Positions 7,417 to 14,505 of a stretch of 18,496 nucleotides of DNA are shown one piece after another. Position numbers and translations under genes: made by a program. This stretch comes from JAZMZS01 sp045580775 (GTDB lineage Bacteria; Bacillota; Clostridia; Oscillospirales; CAG-272), in the NCBI GenBank assembly GCA_045580775.1, contig JAZNOK010000087.1, positions 1 to 18,496 on the forward strand, written 5' to 3'. Each line of letters starts with the position of its first letter. Position 1 is the stretch's first letter. A model generated the notes under the pieces. It did no database searches, was not told where the DNA came from, and saw nothing but the letters and a program-made list of their open reading frames with translations.

Positions 7417-9258
7417 ATGAAACCGAGATCCATAAAGAACAAATACATTTCGCCACGTAAAGGTCTTCGCACAGCTGCATTGTTAATTTCGTTTGTGTTG
7501 CTGTGGGGAGCTCTTGCCGCCACCTGCACGGCTGACAGCATGCAGCTTTATTCAAAGAGATACGACGAGCCGATCGTCCTCCCGTACAAGGGTGAGCATA
7601 CCTTCTCGCATCAATCAAGCGACATGTGCTCCGAGACACTGACCTTTCACTCCCCTGCTATGAGCATAGTCACCATCTGCTATACAAAGGGAAAAGCCGC
7701 ATCAGACTCACTGCCGGACAGCACACTTACTGTTTCTGTCTATACAGACACCGCACAGCTCATCTGTGAAAAAAAGGCAGGTGAAGGAGAGGTAACTCTG
7801 CTGCAGTTCATTCCTTCTTACACAGGAACATATCACGTGGTTCTGACAGACAGAAGCTCAGCGGCGGGCAGCTATACAGCATCCGTCGAGATAAGTGCCT
7901 CTACAGGCTACTCGCAAAACAGGCTCGATTCCTTTCCTCACCGTGCCGAGTACACCGAAAGATCGCATCAAACAAACAAGGTCACAAAGCTCTATCCGAA
8001 AACCATGTATCCGAGCACCGATTACCTTGTCAGTGTATTCGAGATAGTGCATACTGCCGGCTCTGTACTCTCATACAAAATAAACACCCCTGACCTCTCG
8101 GATGTATACGCGGTACTGTATACAGACTGCGGAAACTACCGTGCACCTCATATCAGCCACGCATCCGACACTTATATGGCGGGAGATGCATGCGAAGTGT
8201 CATACAGCACAAGCTCTTATCTATTCGTGTATTCCAAGGGGGATTTTTCACTCGAAGCGAATCTTCTCGAGCATCTTGAATACAAGACAGAGCCGCTCTC
8301 GCTCCCCTACTGTGCAAAGATAACCCTGTCGGACGCAGAGCCTATGTATGACCAAGAGTCACTCAACACCCTGATCGGGGAATTCCCTTTTTCGGATATC
8401 AAAAACAGAAATGTCAAGTTCTTTACACTCGCAACAGAGCAAAGCTCGGTAGTAACTCTTCTCTGTCAAAGAAAGGAACACAAGTACTTTTCTCTGGTAT
8501 CCGATCAAAACGGTCTTTCACCGCAATCCGTACATCCGCTCAGACAATACGCATCATACTGCTCAGAGCTCGAACCTGCGGAACTGTGCTACAACGCGGT
8601 AATAACAGACTCCCCGAATCTTTATCTGTGCTATACAGGAACACTCTCAGAGTCGGAAATAGAGCTGTTTTCCTCACCTACACACCGCACAATAACTACC
8701 TTTGAAGAAGAGTATTCAAAAGACTCACCTATCCCTCAGGTCGTAATCAATTCTCTGTATTCCGACAGAGATATTTATCAAAGACTTGGAGTAGAGCAAA
8801 ACGCCGCAGATATCACGAAGGTAAGCGGCTTTATGCTTGAGAGTGCCGACGGCCACCGCCACTACTACAGCGGCACAGGAACCATAACTCCCCCTGCTCA
8901 AGGCGGCAGCTACAAGCTGTATGCCCAAATAAACTGCAGCTATAAGAATGACGACGGCAGCTCGTTTGAGAAGTATCACAGCTTTTTCGTTGCACAGCTG
9001 AACATAAAGAGCATCCTGTCGCTCCCTTCGGTGGACGATCTGATACAAGCTATAGAAGGCAGAAATCCTACGCCGTTTTTGGTGTTGGTGGCGTTTATTC
9101 TGTTAGCTGTCGGCGTTGTCGTTGCGGCAAAGAAGCTGTTAGCAAAATACATGCTCACTTCAAACGCACCGGAAAACGAGAACAAAAAAGAAGATCAGAT
9201 CGAAAAACACAACGAAAGCTCCGAAAGGCAACCGGAGAACACACACAAGCGAGGATAA
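7417..9258 (+). CDS. Secreted, C-terminally membrane-anchored protein of unknown function
   Basis: I do not recognise this 613-residue protein. It has a typical signal peptide: basic residues up to about 18, hydrophobic AALLISFVLLWGALAA, and likely cleavage near CTA-DS. An extracellular part of about 510 residues follows. A single membrane helix spans about 552-571 (PFLVLVAFILLAVGVVVAA), and a charged, mostly hydrophilic cytoplasmic tail of about 40 residues closes it. The region around 40-165 is beta-rich with a YTGTYHVVLTDRSSAAGSYTASVEI pattern split over two strands, reminiscent of bacterial pre-peptidase (PPC-like) domains; this is only a resemblance. Two further segments of similar make-up (about 190-290 and 295-430) may be diverged copies. 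The ribosome site AAGGAG is 13 bases from the ATG, longer than usual. It is the first gene of an operon with the next two. Confidence 0.8.
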   Translation: MKPRSIKNKYISPRKGLRTAALLISFVLLWGALAATCTADSMQLYSKRYDEPIVLPYKGEHTFSHQSSDMCSETLTFHSPAMSIVTICYTKGKAASDSLPDSTLTVSVYTDTAQLICEKKAGEGEVTLLQFIPSYTGTYHVVLTDRSSAAGSYTASVEISASTGYSQNRLDSFPHRAEYTERSHQTNKVTKLYPKTMYPSTDYLVSVFEIVHTAGSVLSYKINTPDLSDVYAVLYTDCGNYRAPHISHASDTYMAGDACEVSYSTSSYLFVYSKGDFSLEANLLEHLEYKTEPLSLPYCAKITLSDAEPMYDQESLNTLIGEFPFSDIKNRNVKFFTLATEQSSVVTLLCQRKEHKYFSLVSDQNGLSPQSVHPLRQYASYCSELEPAELCYNAVITDSPNLYLCYTGTLSESEIELFSSPTHRTITTFEEEYSKDSPIPQVVINSLYSDRDIYQRLGVEQNAADITKVSGFMLESADGHRHYYSGTGTITPPAQGGSYKLYAQINCSYKNDDGSSFEKYHSFFVAQLNIKSILSLPSVDDLIQAIEGRNPTPFLVLVAFILLAVGVVVAAKKLLAKYMLTSNAPENENKKEDQIEKHNESSERQPENTHKRG

Positions 9259-9264
9259 CATGCC

Positions 9265-9495
9265 ATGTTCGGATTATTCAGATCTAAAGGCGAGCGGGAG
9301 CTAGAGAAGATAGTGGAGAGCATGAAGATCAATCTCCAAAACAACTACAAAGAGCCTGCTCACAATGACAGAAAAAAGATCCTTGCAAGATCAGAGGAGC
9401 TTTTTTCGGAGGGAAAGATAAGCGAAGCCGTATACAAAAAGTACATGGCGATCTACAATGAATATACGATAAAACTGAAGGATTACAAGCATTGA
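9265..9495 (+). CDS. Small charged helical protein, unknown
   Basis: This 76-residue protein has no recognisable family. It is highly charged and predicted to be mostly helical, rich in Lys and Glu, with no signal peptide or membrane segment; it is probably cytoplasmic. It begins six bases after the preceding stop codon, with GAGGA nine bases before the ATG, and is followed after 16 bases by the next gene. Tight spacing and a shared promoter make a real gene likely. A role with the cytoplasmic tail of the 613-residue protein is a guess. Confidence 0.7.
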   Translation: MFGLFRSKGERELEKIVESMKINLQNNYKEPAHNDRKKILARSEELFSEGKISEAVYKKYMAIYNEYTIKLKDYKH

Positions 9496-9511
9496 GCAGA
9501 AAGGAGCAAAT

Positions 9512-9982
9512 ATGTCAAACTGCGAAAACCTGGCACAAAAAACTCTGAAAATTGCAAAAGCCACCCTGATCGGCGGTTACGCCGCAAGTCTGCTCATTCC
9601 GTACAGAGTAGAAAAGCAAAACGGAGAAACAACCTACCACGCCCCGCTGTACAAGCTCTCATACAAAAGCACCGCACAGGAGCAAAGCGAAGAAAAAACC
9701 GTACATACATATACCATAACGAGCTTTGGACTTTTATCCGATCAGCTCGCAACGGCAAAAAGGCTGTACACCGCTGCCCTGCTCAAAAAACCTTACTATG
9801 AAGAAAAAGCATCACGCAAACTTGAAAATGCAAAGGATACGGTCGGCACAGCTGTCGCTTTTGCAAAAAAAGGTGCAAAGAATACAATAAGCACAGCCGT
9901 TTTGAAATTCAACACTGCAAAAGACAAAATAAGCTCGCTTGATGAAATGCTTGTCAGATTTGTCGAAGATATTATTGACTGA
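9512..9982 (+). CDS. Small protein with amphipathic-helix C-terminal half, unknown
   Basis: I recognise no family for this 156-residue protein. An excellent ribosome site (AAAGGAG, five bases before ATG) supports the start. The first 35 residues hold a moderately hydrophobic stretch (ATLIGGYAASLLIPY) that could touch a membrane but is weak for a spanning helix. A polar region follows (about 40-70). From about residue 95 the chain is Ala/Lys-rich and amphipathic (LENAKDTVGTAVAFAKKGAK and onward), resembling LEA- or apolipoprotein-like surface helices in pattern only. It is the last gene of the operon and is followed by a strong terminator. Confidence 0.7.
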   Translation: MSNCENLAQKTLKIAKATLIGGYAASLLIPYRVEKQNGETTYHAPLYKLSYKSTAQEQSEEKTVHTYTITSFGLLSDQLATAKRLYTAALLKKPYYEEKASRKLENAKDTVGTAVAFAKKGAKNTISTAVLKFNTAKDKISSLDEMLVRFVEDIID

Positions 9983-10110
9983 TGCGGCAGCCGGCACGCT
10001 GCAAAATGCATCCAAAAAGCCTGACGCACTCCGCTAAACTGCATAACTTAACTAAAATGGGCCTTACCGAAAAATGTTGTGCCCCAAATTGTACGGACAG
10101 CACAAAAAAG

Positions 10111-10155
10111 ACCTCCTATGGTAGTTTGCTTAATTCTACCCTAGGAGGTTTTTTT
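10111..10155. terminator. Bidirectional terminator between convergent operons
   Basis: ACCTCCTA and GGTAG pair with CTACC and TAGGAGGT across one mismatch, with an 11-base loop. Seven T follow on the plus strand and a T-rich stretch (CTTTTTTG) on the minus strand. It ends the 7417-9982 operon and, from the other side, the nrdD-nrdG-dut operon. Flanking ACGGACA (10093-10099) and TGTCCGT (10161-10167) extend the inverted repeat. Confidence 0.85.
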
Positions 10156-10217
10156 GTCATTGTCCGTTTTTAACGGATCGGTTCAAAATCAGTAAGAGCC
10201 CTTTTTTAATGCCGTTT

Positions 10218-10661
10218 TTACTTTGTTCCCGTAGAGCCAAATCCGCCCGTACCGCGAACCGTATCCGAAAGTTCATCTGCCTGCTCGTAGTTCACCTCAA
10301 GAAAGGGAGCTATGACCAGCTGTGCTATTCTCTCGCCGTGTTCTACTGTCGCTGCAACAGACGAGTGATTGTGCAAAGCTACCATTACCTCTCCTCTGTA
10401 ATCAGCATCCACTACACCAACCTTGTTTGCGGGAGCGAGACCCTTTTTTGATGCAAGTCCGCTGCGTGCATATATCAGCCCCGCATATCCGCACGGTATC
10501 TCCATTGCAAGTCCGGTGTGTATAAGCACCGTCTCGGACGGCTGTATGGTCAATGGAGCATCAAGTACCGCGTAAAGATCCGCTCCCGCGGCATACTCCG
10601 AGCCGAGTGTCGGGAGGGTAGCTCTTGGGTCTGTCTTTTTTACCTTTACTGTAGGTTTCAT
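10218..10661 (-). CDS. dut: dUTP diphosphatase
   Basis: The enzyme hydrolyses dUTP to dUMP and pyrophosphate, keeping uracil out of DNA and supplying dUMP for dTMP synthesis. The 147 residues show the five conserved motifs of trimeric dUTPases: AGADLYA, ARSGLASKKGL (near 60), NKVGVVDADYRGE, GERIAQLVI, and the C-terminal RGTGGFGSTG arm. GGAG stands seven bases before the ATG at 10661, which I prefer to the ATG two codons upstream (only two bases from GGAG) and to a TTG start further up. It lies 31 bases after nrdG, as the last gene of the operon, so deoxynucleotide production and dUTP removal are co-expressed. Confidence 0.95.
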   Translation of the reverse strand: MKPTVKVKKTDPRATLPTLGSEYAAGADLYAVLDAPLTIQPSETVLIHTGLAMEIPCGYAGLIYARSGLASKKGLAPANKVGVVDADYRGEVMVALHNHSSVAATVEHGERIAQLVIAPFLEVNYEQADELSDTVRGTGGFGSTGTK

Positions 10662-10692
10662 TTTCATTCTCCGATCATATATTATTTTTCTA

Positions 10693-11253
10693 TTATTTGT
10701 CAAAGTTCACAGCATCCGCACTCTCATCCCATAGAATCGGACAGTGAACATCTGTTCCCGCCAAAGTAGCACGTACATCTATGATACGCTGATTTGACGA
10801 ACCGCGAAAACGCAGCGAAAGATCCTTTTTGTCAGCTTCATATCTGCCGTCCACAAGATAGTCTATATTGTTTAACAGTTGCTCTACATAAGGAGTGTGT
10901 GCTCTGCAGTCCGTGCTCAACAGCTCCTCATCAAGCAAAAAACCTGTGTAGCACCATACGTCCTTTTCGGGATAACGCACTCTGAAAGCACGCAGCAGCT
11001 CAAGTACACCCTGCTGGTTCTCCGGTTCAAACGGCTCTCCGCCCAGCACACTCAACCCCGCTATATAGCTTTTGCCGCAGGCGTCAAGTATCTCTTCTAT
11101 CACAGTCCGGTCAAACTCAGAGCCGAAGCAAAAGTCCCATGCCTCGCGGTTAAAGCAGTCACGGCATCCGTGGCGGCATCCCGAAACAAACAGCGATACC
11201 CTGATCCCCGGGCCGTTTGCCACGTCGTATTTCTTTACTGTTGCGTAATTCAT
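10693..11253 (-). CDS. nrdG: Anaerobic ribonucleotide reductase activating protein
   Basis: This is a radical-SAM iron-sulfur enzyme that generates the glycyl radical on NrdD. The 186 residues include the CX3CX2C motif in SGCRHGCRDCFN (C26, C30, C33), the SAM-contacting GLSVLGGEPFEPEN, and a DYLVDGRYE segment, matching canonical NrdG. GTAGGAG precedes the ATG with standard spacing. It lies 79 bases downstream of the second nrdD, with a stable hairpin in the gap that may lower its expression relative to nrdD. It is the natural partner of the RTCGYLG-type NrdD and is clearly different from the activase at 2322-2999. Confidence 0.95.
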   Translation of the reverse strand: MNYATVKKYDVANGPGIRVSLFVSGCRHGCRDCFNREAWDFCFGSEFDRTVIEEILDACGKSYIAGLSVLGGEPFEPENQQGVLELLRAFRVRYPEKDVWCYTGFLLDEELLSTDCRAHTPYVEQLLNNIDYLVDGRYEADKKDLSLRFRGSSNQRIIDVRATLAGTDVHCPILWDESADAVNFDK

Positions 11254-11276
11254 GTTTCGATCTCCTACTTCCGCTC

Positions 11277-11308
11277 AAAAGCGGGGAAAGACATGTTTCC
11301 CCGCTTTT
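11277..11308 (-). terminator. Hairpin between nrdD and nrdG
   Basis: Perfect 13-base arms (AAAAGCGGGGAAA and TTTCCCCGCTTTT) surround a six-base loop. On the minus strand a TTTT tract ends the 3' arm. Since nrdG and dut lie downstream without an evident promoter, it more likely acts as a partial terminator or 3' stabiliser that sets the nrdD to nrdG ratio. Confidence 0.65.
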
Positions 11309-11332
11309 AAGTTTGCTTTTTCACGTATCGGA

Positions 11333-13456
11333 TCAAAGGTGAAGAACCCTCGCCTTTATCTCCTTCGTTTTTCCTACATTCCAGAAATTCTCGCCCAGAT
11401 ACCCGCAGGTGCGGCGAGTAACGTTCATCTTCGCATGGTCGCGGTTGTGGCATTGCGGGCATTCCCACTCGCCCTCATCATTGATGATTATCTCTCCGTC
11501 ATAGCCACACACCTGACAGTAGTCAGACTTTGTGTTGAACTCACCGTACTGGACGTTGTCATATATGAACTTCACTACTTCCTCAAGAGCCTTGAGATTA
11601 TGACGCATATTCGGTATCTCGCAGTAGGATATCGCTCCTCCGGAGGATATCTTCTGGTACTGTGTTTCGTATTCAAACTTTCTGAATGCATCAATTTCCT
11701 CGCGGACATCTATGTGATAGGAGTTTGTGTAATACCCCTTGTCGGTGATATCCTCGATCGTACCGAAGCGTTCCTTGTCTATTCTTGCAAATCTGTAGCA
11801 CAGAGACTCTGCAGGTGTGCCGTAGAGAGCAAATCCGATATTGGTCTCCGCCTTCCATCTGTCGGTCGCCTCTCTCATGTGCTGCATTACTCTGAGAGCA
11901 AACTCGTGTCCGACAGGATCAGTCTGGCTGACTCCGCACATGAGCTTTGTAAGCTCATACAGCCCTATATACCCAAGAGAAATGGAAGAATAACCGCCGT
12001 ATAGCAAATGCTCAATGCTCGCACCTTTCTCCAGGCGGGCCAAAGCTCCGTACTGCCAATGGACAGGGCTGACGTCGCTTGTGACCTTTTTGAGTGCTTC
12101 ATGGCGGCACATAAGTGCCTCAAAGCACAGCTCCAGTCTCTCGTCAAAGAGTTTCCAAAACTTCTCCTCGTCTCCCTTTGCCAAAATACCTATCTGGGGC
12201 AGGTTTATCGAAACAACGCCCTGATTAAAGCGTCCCTCGAATTTGTAGTTTCCGTCCTCATCCTTCCAAGGAGCAAGGAAGGAACGGCAACCCATCGGGC
12301 TGAATACATTGCCCTCATAATTTTCACGCATTTTCTTTGCGGAGATGTAATCGGGGTAGAGTCTCTTTGCCGAGCACTTCACAGCCAGCTTGGTGATATA
12401 GTCATACTTTCCTCCCGCGAGGCAGTTGCACTCATCAAGCACATATACAAGCTTCGGGAAGGCAGGTGTAACATACACACCTACGGCATTCTTTATTCCC
12501 TCGTAACGCTGGCGAAGTATCTCCTCGATTATCGTAGAGTTTTCATTGACGTATTCATCGTTTTCGTCTATATACAAAAACAGCGTAACAAACGGAGACT
12601 GACCGTTTGTGGTCATGAGGGTGTTTATCTGATACTGTATCGTCTGTACTCCCGAACGCAATTCATCACGTGTACGCTCCTCTGCGAGTGCCACCACAGT
12701 CTGCTCGGAAAGCTCGGGGTGTAACTTTCTTATCTGATCGTAGAACTTCTCGCGGCTGCGGCGAAGATACTTTCCCAGGTGCCTTATATCCACAGACTGT
12801 CCGCCGTACTGGCTGGATGCGACAGCGGCAATTATCTGAGTGACGATAGTACACGCCACCTGAAAGCTCTTTGGACTCTCAATGAGCTTTCCGTTCATAA
12901 CAGTGCCGTTGTCGAGCATGTCTCCTATGTTGACAAGACAGCAGTTGAAAATAGGCTGAAGGAAGTAATCTGCATCATGAAAATGCAAAACGCCGTCATC
13001 ATGTGCCTTTGATATCTTCTCAGGCAAAAGCACCCTGCGGGTAAGGTCCTTTGACACTTCTCCTGCAATAAGATCACGCTGAGTGGAGGCTATAACCGCG
13101 TTCTTGTTCGAGTTTTCCTCCATAACATCCTTGTTGGAATTTTTGATCAGAGACAGAATGGAGTCATCGGTGGTATTTGCCTTTCTGACAAGGGCTCTTG
13201 TGTATCTGTATATGATATATGTCTTTGCGAGCGAGTGCTTGCCGTACATCATCAGTCTCTTTTCTATGATATCCTGAATATCCTCGACAAGCATCCTGGA
13301 GCGGTGTTTTCCCTCTATATGCTCAATTATCTCATCTATCTGCTCATAGGTCGCCCTCTCTGCCGGCTCAACCTCCGCGTTTGCCTTCTGTATGGCTGTA
13401 ACTATCTTGGATCGGTCAAAGAGCACCGAGCTTCCGTCTCTCTTTACTACCTGCAT
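11333..13456 (-). CDS. nrdD: Anaerobic (class III) ribonucleoside-triphosphate reductase
   Basis: This is a second, complete class III reductase of 707 residues, of the Escherichia coli / Lactococcus type. An N-terminal ATP-cone (MQVVKRDGSSVLFDRSKI through TYIIYRYTRAL) is followed by the barrel with FNCCLVNIGDM, the SSQYGGQSVDIRHL loop and FSPMGCRSFLAPW, where an active-site cysteine is expected. Two CXXC pairs, CQVCG and CPQC, form the zinc site, and the glycyl-radical loop is TRRTCGYLG with G685, 23 residues from the end. An in-frame ATG seven codons upstream (13477) overlaps the AGAAAGGGG ribosome site, so the start is 13456. The E. coli-type radical loop suggests formate as reductant, but this is inferred. 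It heads the nrdD-nrdG-dut operon and is driven from the shared regulatory block at 13659-13749. Confidence 0.96.
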   Translation of the reverse strand: MQVVKRDGSSVLFDRSKIVTAIQKANAEVEPAERATYEQIDEIIEHIEGKHRSRMLVEDIQDIIEKRLMMYGKHSLAKTYIIYRYTRALVRKANTTDDSILSLIKNSNKDVMEENSNKNAVIASTQRDLIAGEVSKDLTRRVLLPEKISKAHDDGVLHFHDADYFLQPIFNCCLVNIGDMLDNGTVMNGKLIESPKSFQVACTIVTQIIAAVASSQYGGQSVDIRHLGKYLRRSREKFYDQIRKLHPELSEQTVVALAEERTRDELRSGVQTIQYQINTLMTTNGQSPFVTLFLYIDENDEYVNENSTIIEEILRQRYEGIKNAVGVYVTPAFPKLVYVLDECNCLAGGKYDYITKLAVKCSAKRLYPDYISAKKMRENYEGNVFSPMGCRSFLAPWKDEDGNYKFEGRFNQGVVSINLPQIGILAKGDEEKFWKLFDERLELCFEALMCRHEALKKVTSDVSPVHWQYGALARLEKGASIEHLLYGGYSSISLGYIGLYELTKLMCGVSQTDPVGHEFALRVMQHMREATDRWKAETNIGFALYGTPAESLCYRFARIDKERFGTIEDITDKGYYTNSYHIDVREEIDAFRKFEYETQYQKISSGGAISYCEIPNMRHNLKALEEVVKFIYDNVQYGEFNTKSDYCQVCGYDGEIIINDEGEWECPQCHNRDHAKMNVTRRTCGYLGENFWNVGKTKEIKARVLHL

Positions 13457-13500
13457 ATTGACCCCTTTCTGTATCATGTATACCGTTTGTTTGTTTTTTT

Positions 13501-13522
13501 AAAAAAGCGGACAATGTCCCGC
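13501..13522 (-). terminator. Terminator-like hairpin inside the second nrdD leader
   Basis: On the minus strand GCGGGAC-ATT-GTCCGC forms a six-pair stem with one bulged G, followed by TTTTTT. It ends 44 bases before the start codon. A second, weaker hairpin, GCCG-TAC-CGC-ATG-GCG-TGT-CGGC-TTTT, lies near 13602-13630. As in the first nrdD leader, the position suggests attenuation. Confidence 0.45.
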
Positions 13523-13658
13523 CGCAGTCCTCCTGCCTAAGCTGACAAGTTTTTATCAAAATGTTGCGTCATGAACAAAAAACGGTAATCACTTTAGATC
13601 AAAAGCCGACACGCCATGCGGTACGGCAGCTTTTTCATGGAAATAATTCTCTCATTTT

Positions 13659-13675
13659 TTGTGCATGTTGCATAA
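13659..13675. promoter_or_regulatory. 17-bp imperfect palindrome in the second nrdD leader
   Basis: TTGTGCATGTTGCATAA on the plus strand is the counterpart of the element at 2144-2160, at the same offset from the -10 box (about +24 to +40). Twelve to thirteen of the seventeen positions agree between the copies. It contains TGTTGCA, the half-site of the larger palindrome, so it could be a weaker site for the same protein. Confidence 0.5.
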
Positions 13676-13704
13676 ATAAAAACGTGCATCCGCGAGCAAA
13701 TACA

Positions 13705-13749
13705 ATTATACCCGAGCTGTTACAAAAAAACTGTTGCATTTGCAACAGT
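13705..13749 (-). promoter_or_regulatory. Promoter of nrdD-nrdG-dut with Crp/Fnr-type palindrome at -41.5
   Basis: The palindrome ACTGTTGCA-NN-TGCAACAGT lies at 13730-13749, with one more matching base on each side (13729-13750). Nineteen bases separate it from TATAAT (13705-13710, minus strand), followed by TGT. Spacing and sequence copy the first nrdD promoter. The centre is at about -41.5 and there is no independent -35 box, as expected for an activator-dependent promoter. The leader to the start codon is about 242 nt. Confidence 0.78.
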
Positions 13750-13762
13750 TAGATGATATAAT
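13734..13762 (+). promoter_or_regulatory. Promoter of the Crp/Fnr-family regulator gene
   Basis: TTGCAT (13734-13739), a 17-base spacer and a perfect TATAAT (13757-13762) precede the regulator by about 50 bases. The -35 hexamer lies inside the palindrome used by the divergent nrdD promoter. A protein bound there would be centred near -30 of this promoter and should block it, suggesting autorepression. Confidence 0.7.
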
Positions 13763-13810
13763 ATAAAAAAAGAATTTATCAAGCTGTATTAAGCCATCGG
13801 AGGGAGCATT

Positions 13811-14470
13811 ATGGGACAGAGTGTACTGTATGACGGACTCACAAAAAAAGAGCTGCTGGACGTGCTGTCATGTTTTGATGCTTTTGTCAAAAAATACAAG
13901 CAGGGAGAGACCATAGCTCTGTTCCCGACAAAAGACCTGCCTGAACGCACCGTAGGCATTCTGCTGTCGGGAGATGCTATGCTCGCACACTTTGATCCGG
14001 ACGGGGAGATGTACTACTCAAAAAGCTACGACGGAGAAGGGATATTCGGCTCAATGTTCATGTCGGTAAGTGCGGATGATTATTATGTCATAGAGGCAAA
14101 GAGCGATTGCGAGGTGGCATACACGGACTTTGAGAGGATAAGTGACTTTTGCGAGAATGTATGCCCTGCCCATGTGCGTTTCTCTCGAAATCTCTACAGG
14201 CTCGTTGTCGCCCAGTCAAAGCAGGATACAAAAAGGCTCAACATACTAGCCAAAAAAACCCTGAGGGAAAAGCTGCTGACATACTTTCTTGTGTGCTCAG
14301 GCGAGCATGGCTCAAATGAATTCAACATAAATATGTCCCTGACCGAACTATCAAAGTATCTATGCGTGGACAGAAGTGCCATGATGCGTGAGCTGAGGCG
14401 TCTTCGTGAAGACGGCATACTCCTCTCAAAGGGCCAGCATATAAAGCTGACCGTCTCTGCATACAAGTAA
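13811..14470 (+). CDS. Crp/Fnr-family transcriptional regulator
   Basis: The 219 residues form an N-terminal cyclic-nucleotide-binding-like beta barrel (about 15-110, including VGILLSGDAML and YDGEGIFGSMF), a long dimer helix (about 118-155), and a winged helix-turn-helix (about 175-212: MSLTELSKYLCVDRSAMMRE). The arginine that binds cAMP phosphate in Crp has no obvious equivalent. There is no N-terminal FNR-type cysteine cluster; cysteines are at 21, 100, 114, 118, 162 and 185. The ligand is therefore unknown. In the recognition helix, VDRSAMMRE lines up with the SRETVGR segment of Crp, keeping both arginines but replacing Glu181 with Ser, which fits a site other than TGTGA. GGAGGGAG precedes the ATG. 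It is transcribed divergently from nrdD-nrdG-dut and shares the palindrome with it. Confidence 0.9.
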   Translation: MGQSVLYDGLTKKELLDVLSCFDAFVKKYKQGETIALFPTKDLPERTVGILLSGDAMLAHFDPDGEMYYSKSYDGEGIFGSMFMSVSADDYYVIEAKSDCEVAYTDFERISDFCENVCPAHVRFSRNLYRLVVAQSKQDTKRLNILAKKTLREKLLTYFLVCSGEHGSNEFNINMSLTELSKYLCVDRSAMMRELRRLREDGILLSKGQHIKLTVSAYK

Positions 14471-14505
14471 AGGCTTTTTATGCTTTTCACAGGCAAAATA
14501 TATCA

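Noticed and set aside
10218..10703. Longer dUTPase starting at a TTG at 10703
   Set aside because: The extension has no ribosome site, overlaps the end of nrdG and precedes the normal family N-terminus; GGAG is correctly spaced for the ATG at 10661.
11252..12724. Long plus-strand reading frames (250 and 238 codons) opposite nrdD
   Set aside because: They are antisense to a complete, highly conserved nrdD, have no ribosome sites and translate to compositions without recognisable domains; they are shadows of the real gene.
13811..14470. Naming the regulator Fnr or Crp
   Set aside because: The Fnr cysteine cluster and the Crp cAMP-binding residues are both missing and the presumed binding site matches neither consensus.
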